64,000 bases of DNA from Myxococcota bacterium (GCA_040387835.1 JAZKCZ010000004.1:1-64000); one strand, 5' to 3'. Counted from the stretch's first letter, positions 16,188 through 25,043 are shown. Numbers and translations are program-made. The notes: generated by a model not told the origin, from the sequence alone.

Positions 16188-16994
16188 ATGTACTCTCGAC
16201 TTCTACTAATCAGTCTATTTTCCTTAAGTTTACAGGCACAGCCTTGGTATCGCCTTACCATGGATGTTGAAGGCGGCTTCAACGCTATTTTAGGCAATCA
16301 ATATCAGTCGGGCAGTACGGGAACGAGATTTAACTTTGCTAGCGAAGCCAAGCAAAATTTTTTGTTTCCAAACTGGAGAGCGAGCCTAGGGCTAAATATC
16401 TATCAACGGCATGATATAGAATTGACCTATCAACCCATTTTTCTTGATACGCTGACGATAGCAGACCGTGATCTCAAATTCGATGATGTCACCATTAGCA
16501 AAGGCAGTTCTTTCCAAGCCCGGTACTTCTTTCCGCTCTATCGACTTTCTTATTTCTACCGCCTTATTAACCTGCCCAACTTTTTTTGGTCAGTGGGCGC
16601 AGGGCTTCAAATGCGCTCTGCTAGCATTTCATTTTTTGATGAAACGACGCGCAAGAGCTTTGTGCAAACCAACATTGGGCCGGTCCCCCTCCTGCTGACG
16701 CGCTTGAGATATGAATTTGATAATCACCTATTCATGAGTCTTGATGCTGCGGGGTGGTGGTCACCCATCCCGATTGCCAACGGTAGTGATAAAATGACCA
16801 CGGGGTGGATTTATGATACTTCGGTCAGAGGCGGTATCCATGCAGTGGATTGGCTAGATGTCTATATCTCTACCCGCTTAATCGGCGGTGGCGCGGATGG
16901 AGATGGCAGCAAGCGAACCTCCGGTGAAAGTTACACATACAATACTCTGAATGTGCTTAACTTTACGACCGGCCTCGTTTTCTATGTGAGGTGA
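16188..16994 (+). CDS. outer-membrane beta-barrel protein
   Basis: The signal peptide MYSRLLLISLFSLSLQAQ is followed by repeated amphipathic strands ending in aromatic residues, for example DIELTYQPIF, FQARYFFPLYRLSYFY and LFMSLDAAGWW. The C-terminus ends in a strand with a terminal aromatic near the end (NFTTGLVFYVR). These features fit a barrel of roughly 10-12 strands. It lies 54 bases after the DUF2490-type gene and may be co-transcribed with it. Ligand unknown. Confidence 0.78.
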   Translation: MYSRLLLISLFSLSLQAQPWYRLTMDVEGGFNAILGNQYQSGSTGTRFNFASEAKQNFLFPNWRASLGLNIYQRHDIELTYQPIFLDTLTIADRDLKFDDVTISKGSSFQARYFFPLYRLSYFYRLINLPNFFWSVGAGLQMRSASISFFDETTRKSFVQTNIGPVPLLLTRLRYEFDNHLFMSLDAAGWWSPIPIANGSDKMTTGWIYDTSVRGGIHAVDWLDVYISTRLIGGGADGDGSKRTSGESYTYNTLNVLNFTTGLVFYVR

Positions 16995-17141
16995 TAAAGT
17001 TGAAGTAATAGCCAAATCCGAGCGGTGTTGCTTGGAATTATAAACCGGCGGGCGAATAGACTGAGGCGATTTCTCGCCATCCCGGGCGCGCTAAATAACA
17101 AGTGAAATAATCAAATAGAATCTTTAAAAAGTCAAAAAAAC

Positions 17142-17170
17142 TTGGCATTTGAATGTATTTCATGTAATAA
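17142..17170 (+). promoter_or_regulatory. sigma-70-like promoter for the 742-residue protein gene
   Basis: TTGGCA at 17142-17147 and TAATAA at 17165-17170 are separated by 17 bases, the preferred spacing for the main sigma factor. The gene start is 22 bases downstream. No experimental support exists. Confidence 0.45.
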
Positions 17171-17192
17171 GTTGCAAAAATAAACTGAGTTT

Positions 17193-19421
17193 ATGTCTAT
17201 GTCTATTTATAAATCAAACTTCTGGAGTTCTATGATGTCTTTTATATTGGTGAAAACTTTTGCTCTTAATAGGTCTTTACGGTTTTGGGGGACTCTCTGC
17301 TTATGCCTGAGTATTTCCTCTCCCGGGATGGCCGTCAAAGATTTTCACCATATTATTGCAGATAATGATTTGCTAATTCGTCTGAATTCTATGCTCACTC
17401 ACACGCATCAATCTTCTTTTTTTAGAGGAGAGGATGGACTCCTTTATTTGGATGGAAATCCTCCCTATCCAGCTTTTGCATACAGAGCCACGGGTTCCCT
17501 CTACATATGGCTAAACGGGCAATATGTGCGCATAATTTCTTCGCATGATCTTTGGCGACAACGAGAAACGTTTCCTAAGATATTTAGCCCAGGCTATGGC
17601 TATAATCGCAATGGGCCGTCAGGTGCTCCCATTGATTCAACTGATGGAGATACTGCAGCAACAGCCGATGGGCAGCCGGTTCGTCGAGATGATGAAGATG
17701 ATTCATTCCAGGGGCCGCCTGAGACTACAGGTCGAGATATATTTGACGCAGAGGATGAATATTATGGCTTTGCTCCGCCTTTAGCAGCGGGTTATGATGG
17801 TCAAGGTTTTATTTTCGCTCCATCAGCCACCAGTCCGGGTCATGGCATTCTAGGCTCTATTCCGCCCCCACAGGCGGCTGGATATAACGGCCCACTAAAT
17901 GACCCCGTTCCCAAGGCAGCTGGGCATGGGCAGAGTGTAGGCAATGGGAATCCCAACAAAAAGGTGATTGCTTGGGGAAAGGTTGCTGAGTCCTATGCCA
18001 TTCGGAACGCAAAGAGGTGGATGAAGCTAAATCAGCAAAGTGTAGCTGCAAATAAGAAGCTTCTTGCTGCTGAAGAAAGGTTAGCGGAGGCAAACCGGCA
18101 GTTGCAAGATGCGCGCGCGAGGCTGGATAGGGTTGGCGCGCCCGCTCCGTGGCTAGAGGCAGTAAAGAGGAATCTAGCGGCAACGAGTCGTCCTAATAAT
18201 GCAGTTGCGCCAATCCCTGTATCTCAAGAGCTCGCGGCATCTTCAGGTCTTTCCATGCCTGTAGCTCGTGCTCCTCATGAGTCTGACGCTAAGAGCTCTT
18301 CACCGCGTCGGCAGAGAAAAGTTGCGCGAAGGCCAGCCGCAGCCTGTGCCAGGGGAGACGTCGAAGAAGCCGTTTCTAGATCAGCGGCTGCTGCAGATCC
18401 AGTTGAGCAAGTGAATAAGGAAATTGAAGAGATCGTGGCGGTTAGGGAACCAGACGCACCTTCAGCCCATGATGATTCTGAAAGCGACGACTTCTTGGAC
18501 GGGATGTTTCTGTCTGCTCGAGGAACACCGTTAAGTGATGAAGATGAGGAGAGACACGTTCCTCCTCCTCCTTTAGCAGCTGCAAAGAGCAAGAAATCTG
18601 TTCCTCCAAAAGCTCCGCGTGAAGAGACTGCTCAAAAAGCAGCTGCTCAAAAGGCGGCCAAAAAAAAGCAAACTAAATTGGATGAGGACGCTGCCTTGGC
18701 AAAAGCTGAACAAATTGCCCAAAGAGACAAGAACAAGTTTGAGAAAATGAGATCAGAGGCAGAGGCCCTCGTGAACGAAAGAAAGGCTCAACGTGATGAG
18801 GCTCTTCGAAAAAAACGTCACGAAAAAAACGAGGCTGCGGGTACTTATTTTGCGAAACAATATGCGGATAGACTAAAGCGAGTTGAAGACGCTGAAAAGA
18901 ATCCTGTAGAGCTGGAAGTTACCGTGCGTCCGGGCGAAGATCCTAGAGAAGTCATTAGAAAATCGATTGAAGCGGCTCGGGCTAAACTAAAGGCAAAGCC
19001 TCGCGGTGAAAGAGGTGCGCCTCGCCCCGGGCAAAATGATGCCACCCCATCTGCTGCTGGAGATGCTCCTTTGCCTATCTTGAGATGGAATGGGAACTTG
19101 GACGCCACCGTTGAGGAGATGACGGCAGTTTTTGTTGCTGCCAGAGAGGCCCGTGACGAAGCAGAAGAAGAGCATCGTATGGCTCAGCAAGAGGCCGCCG
19201 CTGCGGATGCTGCAGCAAAAGCCGAGCTGAGTCTGGCTCATGAGCAATCAACTTCTGAAGATGAGGATAGTGAAGAAGCATCTGTCAGTGGAGCTAAAGA
19301 GGAATCGGCAGAAGGAAACGCTGTGGCTCCGGCCGCTCCTGTAGAACCTGTTGCTAATCCCACTCCACCGGGGCCCTCCAGGTTCTTAAGGCGATTTCTG
19401 AATGCTTTACGACGCTTATAG
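17193..19421 (+). CDS. large low-complexity, coiled-coil-rich exported protein
   Basis: This 742-residue protein has an N-terminal signal region ending SISSPGMA (about residue 47) and a small ordered-looking segment (about 48-125). A long disordered, charged part follows. Three AAG(Y/H) motifs preceded by P-rich turns occur at about 195-245 (PPLAAGYDG, PPPQAAGYNG, VPKAAGHG). Ala/Glu/Lys coiled coils lie around 280-315 and 490-570, acidic patches around 425-455, and a basic amphipathic C-terminus (FLRRFLNALRRL). It matches no enzyme family. Such modular disordered proteins are common among secreted effectors and surface proteins; that interpretation is inference. Confidence 0.75.
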   Translation: MSMSIYKSNFWSSMMSFILVKTFALNRSLRFWGTLCLCLSISSPGMAVKDFHHIIADNDLLIRLNSMLTHTHQSSFFRGEDGLLYLDGNPPYPAFAYRATGSLYIWLNGQYVRIISSHDLWRQRETFPKIFSPGYGYNRNGPSGAPIDSTDGDTAATADGQPVRRDDEDDSFQGPPETTGRDIFDAEDEYYGFAPPLAAGYDGQGFIFAPSATSPGHGILGSIPPPQAAGYNGPLNDPVPKAAGHGQSVGNGNPNKKVIAWGKVAESYAIRNAKRWMKLNQQSVAANKKLLAAEERLAEANRQLQDARARLDRVGAPAPWLEAVKRNLAATSRPNNAVAPIPVSQELAASSGLSMPVARAPHESDAKSSSPRRQRKVARRPAAACARGDVEEAVSRSAAAADPVEQVNKEIEEIVAVREPDAPSAHDDSESDDFLDGMFLSARGTPLSDEDEERHVPPPPLAAAKSKKSVPPKAPREETAQKAAAQKAAKKKQTKLDEDAALAKAEQIAQRDKNKFEKMRSEAEALVNERKAQRDEALRKKRHEKNEAAGTYFAKQYADRLKRVEDAEKNPVELEVTVRPGEDPREVIRKSIEAARAKLKAKPRGERGAPRPGQNDATPSAAGDAPLPILRWNGNLDATVEEMTAVFVAAREARDEAEEEHRMAQQEAAAADAAAKAELSLAHEQSTSEDEDSEEASVSGAKEESAEGNAVAPAAPVEPVANPTPPGPSRFLRRFLNALRRL

Positions 19422-19607
19422 GTCAGATATTCTAACTAGTTTCTCTTTATGTGAGATTTAGAAACTGGCTATATATCTTGATTTAAAGTTATCTGGATGT
19501 GCGGCGGACAATGTAATGAAAGCCACGGGCTGTCTACCCCTTATGTGCCTGAAAGGCGCGTAGAAACGGGAAGATTGGAATACCTGCTGCTTATGCCTTT
19601 CCGTGAA

Positions 19608-19671
19608 GCGGAACCTGCGGGTGAATCGGCTGAATAGTTCGGAGCGAAATAGCCCGGCGCCTATTTAAAGA
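19608..19671 (+). repeat. left copy of direct repeat around the RelE fragment
   Basis: GCGGAACCTGCGGGT at the left and CCCGGCGCCTATTTA at the right resemble the ends of 19850-19915 (GCGGAACCTGTGGGT ... CCTGGCACCTTATTTA). The middle parts differ. The pair brackets the toxin fragment. Confidence 0.5.
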
Positions 19672-19840
19672 TGAGTGTCTGACTATCGATCCCATTGGGC
19701 TTGGTAAGCCCCTTCGCTACAGTTTGAAGGGCCATCGCCGTTTGCGTGTTGGCGATTACCGCGTGGTATATCGAATCGAGCCTCAAAATCAGACGGTGGT
19801 TATTATCGCGATTAAACATCGAAAAGATATTTACGAATGA
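19672..19840 (+). pseudogene. C-terminal fragment of a RelE/ParE-family toxin
   Basis: The frame ending at TGA 19838-19840 reads GLGKPLRYSLKGHRRLRVGD and then YRVVYRI, VVIIAIKHRKDIYE. This is the conserved C-terminal half of RelE/ParE toxins, which cleave mRNA at the ribosome or poison gyrase. The N-terminal half is replaced by repeat sequence and no start codon or antitoxin gene is visible, so it is a remnant. Confidence 0.8.
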
Positions 19841-19849
19841 GACGCGAGA

Positions 19850-19915
19850 GCGGAACCTGTGGGTACTTCAGTCCGTTACGCGATGCCGGGGAAATAACCT
19901 GGCACCTTATTTAGT
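19850..19915 (+). repeat. right copy of direct repeat around the RelE fragment
   Basis: Its ends match those of 19608-19671 in the same orientation. Similar CCTGGCACC-type endings occur near 23657 and 27269, hinting at a dispersed element. Confidence 0.45.
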
Positions 19916-19916
19916 T

Positions 19917-20243
19917 TTAATAACCCAAAACAGTACCGGTCAAGGGGTTCACCGACATTTGGCTTTCTCCAGAAAGGCACCGAATGCCAGATTGGCAAAC
20001 CATGTTTAATGGTGAGGGCGTTGATCGATATAGTAATGGGTTATGAGTAGACACAGGAAGCTTGGATTCGATCGCCCATCGTGATCCGTATTCAAGAGGC
20101 TGTTTCCAATCAAGTTGCTTTCTATATTTTGAATCCTGGGCTGTAGAAGAAATGCCTTGTTGGATAAGTTGAGTATTTAAAGATGCACCCATTTGTAGAA
20201 GCGACATAATGGTAATCAGTAACAAAAGAAAAATCGTTTTCAT
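19917..20243 (-). CDS. small secreted protein, unrecognised
   Basis: ATG 20243 is preceded by AGGG at usable spacing and begins a signal peptide (MKTIFLLLLITIMSLLQMGAS). The mature part, about 88 residues, contains WKQPLEYGSRWAI and a Cys pair (VCQSG and RCLSG). The last 25 or so residues may be read from repeat-like DNA. No family recognised. Confidence 0.55.
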   Translation of the reverse strand: MKTIFLLLLITIMSLLQMGASLNTQLIQQGISSTAQDSKYRKQLDWKQPLEYGSRWAIESKLPVSTHNPLLYRSTPSPLNMVCQSGIRCLSGESQMSVNPLTGTVLGY

Positions 20244-20383
20244 ATTTACCCTAACGTTGACCGAAATACCCATGCTCAGCTCCTACAGATTGCAAAGATA
20301 ATAATATGTATTCTAAATTAGTAAATACCTGGCAACACATTCCGCACAATGGCCGCAGGAATGTTTGGATTATTCGAGCTTTA

Positions 20384-20439
20384 AAGTTCCCCGCCCCCTA
20401 ATCTGGTTCGAAAGAATCCAGCTAGGGGGCTTTTTTATT
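20384..20439 (+). terminator. duplicate of the rRNA operon terminator
   Basis: AGTTCCCCGCCCCCTAA, then GGTTCGAAAGAATCCAG and TAGGGGGCTTTTTT, is almost identical to 1204-1257, with changes at only a few positions. The hairpin and T run are intact, so it should work as a terminator. It joins conceptually with the 5S fragment at 10489-10567. Confidence 0.9.
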
Positions 20440-20501
20440 TCCATTTTCGATATCGCAATTTTCCATGACAGAACATGTGCTATTATCCGAAAGAGGGAAA
20501 A

Positions 20502-21068
20502 ATGCAGTCAAGTCAAATGTTGAAGATGTGTTTCTGTGTTGTCGGTCTACTCTTTACGGTGGATTGTTCAAGCGGTGCAGGTGCCACTTGTGCTTCAGTT
20601 CCATTTGCTTCGTGTTCGACCACTGGGGGCCTCGATAACGTGGGTCAGCATTGCGTTCCACATGCTGCAGACGGGAGATGTGTTGTTAACACCTGCACAA
20701 GATCCTCTTTGGGCAGCTTGTGTTGCCTAGGAAGTTCTGCTGGATGCCAGCAGGTAGACGAAATTAATTGTAAAAATGTAAACGGGACCTGCACAAGTGT
20801 GGCAACCTCCTGCCAACTCGTCCCGAGCACTAGTTCCACCTATAACTGTTGTACATCCGCCGGATGCGCAGTAGCCAACACAAACGATCCGGGCTGCGCA
20901 AGCCCGCCCATCGGATTTTCGGCACCTGCCTGTATGGTCTTGGTAGCTGGCAGCACCTGTAACTTAAATTCCGGCAGCAATGGCTGCGTCAACGCGTCCG
21001 GTTTATCCGACACTATAAACTGCCAATTCCTGCCACCGCAACCAACTCCTTACTGTGCCAATCAATAG
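20502..21068 (+). CDS. Cys-rich secreted protein
   Basis: ATG 20502 follows AGAGGGAAAA. The hydrophobic segment ends VGLLFTVDC, which could act as a signal peptide or an imperfect lipobox. The mature protein, about 165 residues, has about 22 Cys in Ser/Thr/Gly-rich sequence, with repeated short motifs such as CCLGSSAGCQQ and CCTSAGCAV and several CxxxxC spacings. It resembles small disulfide-rich secreted proteins. Such Cys-rich modules are common in predatory and host-associated bacteria. No family recognised. Confidence 0.75.
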   Translation: MQSSQMLKMCFCVVGLLFTVDCSSGAGATCASVPFASCSTTGGLDNVGQHCVPHAADGRCVVNTCTRSSLGSLCCLGSSAGCQQVDEINCKNVNGTCTSVATSCQLVPSTSSTYNCCTSAGCAVANTNDPGCASPPIGFSAPACMVLVAGSTCNLNSGSNGCVNASGLSDTINCQFLPPQPTPYCANQ

Positions 21069-21130
21069 AAAAGTACTTGAACAAGGCTGGGCCAGTTTTC
21101 AAGAGAAGTTGTGTGAATTTTTATGTCTGA

Positions 21131-21183
21131 CATTTGCCTCTTGTTGGACATTGTTTGCCTCTTGTTGGACATTGTTTGCGTCT
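21131..21183 (+). repeat. 21-base tandem repeat
   Basis: CATTTGCCTCTTGTTGGA is followed by CATTGTTTGCCTCTTGTTGGA and then CATTGTTTGCGTC. That is about two and a half copies of a 21-base unit in an intergenic stretch. Confidence 0.8.
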
Positions 21184-21527
21184 TAAAAACCAACCAGCTC
21201 GATTTTTCCTAGGGGCAATGCTGTCTCTAGTTGATGATTTATCTCAATATCATAGATCCTGATTTTGTTAGTGATAACAGACATTGTGGATGCGGCTGCC
21301 ATAGGGGCCAGCATGCCGTATAATACCGCTCTCGCTCGTAGAATAATGGCGTTAGTCTGTTCATCTTGGCCAAGTTCGCATTGAGCTGCTTTGGCTTGCC
21401 AGAAGAGTTGCTGCGTTGAATCGTTGTCGGCATTAGTCATCGCGAGTGCTGTCATAGCTCGCGGAAAGCCTAGATTTGCTGCCTTGTGCATGAGGCCTCT
21501 TGTTAGGATATTGGGAGCTGCGAGCAT
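21183..21527 (-). CDS. uncertain small gene or gene remnant
   Basis: A 114-residue frame reads KAANLGFPRAMTALAM and is mostly helical, slightly like a Sel1 or TPR segment. It has no signal peptide, unlike most neighbours. Its first codons lie on the reverse of a 48-base sequence shared with the end of the gene at 31209-31895, where it encodes PLVRILGAAS(V/I)LGRR. This stretch may therefore instead hold the decayed 3' end of a relative of that gene on the + strand. Confidence 0.3.
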   Translation of the reverse strand: MLAAPNILTRGLMHKAANLGFPRAMTALAMTNADNDSTQQLFWQAKAAQCELGQDEQTNAIILRARAVLYGMLAPMAAASTMSVITNKIRIYDIEINHQLETALPLGKIELVGF

Positions 21528-21600
21528 TTTGGGTAGGCGCTAATTATGAAATGCGGGGCTTGGGCAAGATGTCTGTGCTAGTCTCAAAATAGGGGATGTT

Positions 21601-22272
21601 ATGATGCACAAATCTTATTTAGTCGCTTTATTCGCAGCTCTTTTGGTGGCTTGCTCTAGTAGTGAGCCAACAGGGAAAACCTATTCTGTCGATACGTCGC
21701 AATGGGAACCGAACCACAATGTCGGTTTTTATATGACTGATCAGGTCGATGTTAGTCTTTCGGCTGGTGTTGCAGTAAATGTGGATACATTCAGCCATGT
21801 CTATGTCACGGTGACTGAAGTCCACCTAAATGCTACTGAAGGAGATTCAGGATGGACCTCGTTTAAACCGGTTAACCCAGTGAGGCTGGATCTGTTGGCG
21901 CTTCAAAACGATAAGACTGCGTTGCTGATTAGCGGCAATATTGCGGCTGCGACATATCATCAGGTGCGTTTGGTTCTGTCTTCCACTGAAGGAGATAACT
22001 ATGTCGTGTTGGCCAAAGATGGTTCCCGGCACAATCTGGCCACGCCATCCGCTAGTCAAAGCGGCCTTAAGATAAAAAACCTCAACGTGACGATAGACGC
22101 TGAGACAAAAGCTGCCTTCATCTTGGACTTTATTGCAAGCGAAAGCATTGTTTCACAAGGCAATGGAGGTTATTCGCTGAAACCAGTTATCATGGCCCAC
22201 TTTGGCAAGGTTTCGAGTGAAGGCACTAGTGTTGATGCCACATTGAAAGGTTCTGCTTATATAAATAGATAG
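21601..22272 (+). CDS. DUF4382 lipoprotein
   Basis: A lipobox (ALLVAC, Cys at residue 18) starts a 223-residue lipoprotein. The mature part follows the DUF4382 pattern: an early strand block (VGFYMTDQVDVSL), HVYVTVTEVHL, GW, then LDLLAL, LLISGNIAAATYHQVRL and the later LDFIASESIV. Members are secreted or surface lipoproteins of unknown function, often with an immunoglobulin-like fold. AGGGG precedes the start. The gene for a cytosolic-looking protein follows after 29 bases and is probably in the same transcript. Confidence 0.85.
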   Translation: MMHKSYLVALFAALLVACSSSEPTGKTYSVDTSQWEPNHNVGFYMTDQVDVSLSAGVAVNVDTFSHVYVTVTEVHLNATEGDSGWTSFKPVNPVRLDLLALQNDKTALLISGNIAAATYHQVRLVLSSTEGDNYVVLAKDGSRHNLATPSASQSGLKIKNLNVTIDAETKAAFILDFIASESIVSQGNGGYSLKPVIMAHFGKVSSEGTSVDATLKGSAYINR

Positions 22273-22301
22273 TTTCAAGTTAATGAACGGAGGGTATTTT
22301 C

Positions 22302-23570
22302 ATGGATAAAATGCGACCTGATTCAAGAAGTCCTGTCTCTGAAACTCGGTCAACTGAACTGGGAGAGGGCAGCAAACCTGAGACACCGATGCCTAGTCAA
22401 CGGGACAGTCTGGAAACGTCTTCGGACACCTTGGTGGCACACCCAGATATGAATCGAACGGCTGTCCCAAAGCCTCCACTGCTTGCAAGAAAGGCAGCTG
22501 GTCGCGCACCCCGCCCGGGAACCGTGGAGCATTTTAATGCCCAAAAGAGTAAGAGGGCTACCCGGCTGCAAGAAGCCCTTAAAGCCGGCAAAAGTACCCA
22601 ATACTTCCAAGAACAAGAAGCTTTGAGACAAGCAACGTTGTTTAGGCCTGAAACAAAGGAGTTTTGGACCAACAACATCGATGGGAATAATGGCCTTACG
22701 CGGTTTATCAGGGCGAGTCACCAAGGCCCGGAGCGAGTCGCAGAGACTTTGAAAATTATCCAGGGAGCCTCTATAGAGCAACTTAGCCAACGAGTAGGTT
22801 TCTCTAATCCAGAGCATTTTGTAAAACACCAGCAAGCAGTGCTGCAAATGCGAGAGGCTTTAGCCAACCATACTGACGCTTTAGCAGCAAGGGACGCGGT
22901 TTCTCAACATAGTAGTGAATATGGAAAATTGCGAGATGCCGCGCTTCAAACTGAAGGTCTTTATCATGAGAGTTTGGTGGTGGCCGCGGCAAGACCGTCG
23001 GAAAACGCCTCTGCATTGCAGATAGCGTTATGGGTCGGTAATTCAGAGATTACGACAGCGATTATCCGCAAACTTCCCGGTACTCAAATTAGCCGAGATG
23101 AGTTGAGTGTGGCATTGGAGCAATCCCGCGCGGTTGAAGTTGCAGAGATGCTTCACAAAATGCCGGCCGGATCGATGGATTCTTTGCCTAGTATCCCTAA
23201 TCTTTCAATCGAAACAACGAAAGCCGTCCTTGAAAGTGGTCATGTGATGTCGAACGACACGGTAGAAAGCCTCATCGGGCATACTCTAAGGACAATGAAC
23301 AAAGCTGAGGAATATAGACAGCTTTTAGGTATCGTTCGCCCTAACTATTTTCTGGCTCAGGCCGCTGCAGGCAATGAGGTGGAGGCCAATGGCAGGAGAG
23401 CGGTGGAGTTTTTGATTAAGGGCCTGAAAGACAGACGAGGTTCGATTTCCGAAGAGACCACTGATTTAATCCGCGCTTCTATACGAGAGGCGGCTAAACT
23501 CAATCCGCCGCCGGAAAGATTGCAAGAGCTTAGGGATCTTTTAGAGCAGCGTCCAAAGGCAACTTTGTAA
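22302..23570 (+). CDS. large helical protein without signal peptide, effector-like
   Basis: This 422-residue protein has a disordered Ser/Pro-rich N-terminus (about 1-75). A largely helical body follows, with one ankyrin-like segment (ASALQIALWVGNSEITTAII, about 236-256) and no membrane segment. It lacks a signal peptide in a region where most products have one. The composition resembles the protein at 28279-29649. A role as a translocated effector is possible but there is no direct evidence. AACGGAGGG lies upstream of ATG 22302. Confidence 0.75.
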   Translation: MDKMRPDSRSPVSETRSTELGEGSKPETPMPSQRDSLETSSDTLVAHPDMNRTAVPKPPLLARKAAGRAPRPGTVEHFNAQKSKRATRLQEALKAGKSTQYFQEQEALRQATLFRPETKEFWTNNIDGNNGLTRFIRASHQGPERVAETLKIIQGASIEQLSQRVGFSNPEHFVKHQQAVLQMREALANHTDALAARDAVSQHSSEYGKLRDAALQTEGLYHESLVVAAARPSENASALQIALWVGNSEITTAIIRKLPGTQISRDELSVALEQSRAVEVAEMLHKMPAGSMDSLPSIPNLSIETTKAVLESGHVMSNDTVESLIGHTLRTMNKAEEYRQLLGIVRPNYFLAQAAAGNEVEANGRRAVEFLIKGLKDRRGSISEETTDLIRASIREAAKLNPPPERLQELRDLLEQRPKATL

Positions 23571-23678
23571 TAATATAATGCAGGGCAGTGTGTCCTTTTT
23601 AATGGAGATGGCTAATGGGAGGAGGGGCATTTTGGCAAGATGACAGATAGCAAGTGCCTGACACCTTTATTGGATGAG

Positions 23679-23978
23679 CTAAAATGTTTGGGGTAGATGT
23701 TGAAGTTCACCATCTTGATTCACCCGATACTCTCCGCCTTGTGAACGGTCGGGATGATAGATGTACATATCGATTGATTTAGTTGCCATGTTGTGGCCCC
23801 GATATTCTACTTTGACATTATCGACAATGATTTGGGCGGGCATTGTCGTGATATATGGGTGGCTCAACACATTTTCAAACCGAGCGTATGCGCCTACGGC
23901 TATATGGGTGATGGCGCCTTGAGCTTTATTTGAAGTGGGCGAAATCCTTGGTGCGAATGAAGCTGGTGGTATTCTCAT
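23679..23978 (-). CDS. small protein, unrecognised
   Basis: ATG 23978 has a good ribosome binding site (AGAGGTCACC) on the minus strand. The 99-residue product is without a signal peptide or Cys and is beta-rich (AQIIVDNVKVEYRG, IDMYIYHPDR). No family is recognised. Confidence 0.6.
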   Translation of the reverse strand: MRIPPASFAPRISPTSNKAQGAITHIAVGAYARFENVLSHPYITTMPAQIIVDNVKVEYRGHNMATKSIDMYIYHPDRSQGGEYRVNQDGELQHLPQTF

Positions 23979-24104
23979 GGTGACCTCTGTCGTTCAACTT
24001 CCCGGTTTACTGAATTATTCTTTCATAGCAAATCGCTCAGCAAAGGCTCGCCCTTGTACAGCGTACATTTCAGTGCTTTAGCAGGTTTACATTCGAGATA
24101 GTTT

Positions 24105-25043
24105 ATGTTGAAATTTGCCGCCATGGTCCGCTCAACAATATTTTTTCTGTTTTGTATCAATGCATTGGCTGCGCAAGTTGTTATTCGACTTGGAGATAGT
24201 AAAATCACCCCGGTAGATGTCGAGAGACTCTTCACCAATTTAGGCGGTACCGGCTTTATCCTAACAAGGGATATAAAGACGTCGGATTATGTTGTTTATA
24301 TTCCAGGTGTCCATGTAGAGCAGGCGCTTAGGCTGAGTTTGAAACCTGAGGAGGAAGGTGATAAATTTTGGCTAGTCGAAATGGTCAATAATTCGGGACC
24401 TGCGGGTGGCTTATCATCAGAAGGGTCTTTGCCTGATCCACTTCAACCTGTTCGCACTGATTTCAGGCTGCCTTTTCATTTATTTTGGCTTAACGACATT
24501 TTAACCATAGCGTACCCACTTCCGCAAATTGCGCTCGATACAAGGCGACCCCTCATTGGGGTGGAGCAAGCGGTGCGCTTGTATCTACAGGGCAAACTTA
24601 TTTCTTATCGGCAGAGTATTTTTTATCTTGCAGATCATGCTGGCCAGCCGACAAAAAGTGTCATTTATAACCTTGTTGATGCTGTGCCTCTTAGGCTCTT
24701 GACTCCAATTAGGACTGCCGCTGATGTTAGCGACACGATGGCTGCAGGCCAACATTTGTTCTTTCGGGATAAAAATTTCTTCAAGCTAAATGTAGGGTCA
24801 ATTTTACAGCAGCTTCCGCCATTAAGTAAAGATGACGAAGCTCAAAGTGGTACCACTCATTTTTCGATGGTTACCACGCATGGGCAGGAAATCTCTTTCA
24901 AGGCTTTCCCTGTTCCTTCCAAGGTATTGGGCATCGACTTGCTTCCTCTTATGGGCCCTGACCAGGTGGCAGAAGCGCTTCAGAAATGTTATCAAATATA
25001 TCATCATGCCGATGTTTTTTATGTAATCATCCCGAGATATTGA
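24105..25043 (+). CDS. secreted protein with two similar half-domains
   Basis: A signal peptide (MVRSTIFFLFCINALAAQ, beginning at residue 7) is followed by about 285 residues. The first part reads VDVERLFTNLGGTGFIL and then HVEQALRLSL, a beta-alpha layout like the short N-terminal (STN) domain of secretins and TonB receptors. Another helix (GVEQAVRLYL) occurs in the middle and QVAEALQKCY near the end. It may therefore be built of repeated small domains. Family not recognised. Confidence 0.75.
   Translation: MLKFAAMVRSTIFFLFCINALAAQVVIRLGDSKITPVDVERLFTNLGGTGFILTRDIKTSDYVVYIPGVHVEQALRLSLKPEEEGDKFWLVEMVNNSGPAGGLSSEGSLPDPLQPVRTDFRLPFHLFWLNDILTIAYPLPQIALDTRRPLIGVEQAVRLYLQGKLISYRQSIFYLADHAGQPTKSVIYNLVDAVPLRLLTPIRTAADVSDTMAAGQHLFFRDKNFFKLNVGSILQQLPPLSKDDEAQSGTTHFSMVTTHGQEISFKAFPVPSKVLGIDLLPLMGPDQVAEALQKCYQIYHHADVFYVIIPRY

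Noticed and set aside
18275-19281. Several minus-strand frames opposite the 742-residue protein
   Set aside because: Low-complexity sequence opens frames on both strands; only the plus strand has a promoter-like site and signal peptide.
21061-21600. A minus-strand Sel1-like protein gene at 21183-21527 as confident
   Set aside because: Composition is plausible, but the signal is weak, no ribosome binding site was seen, and a remnant on the other strand explains part of it.
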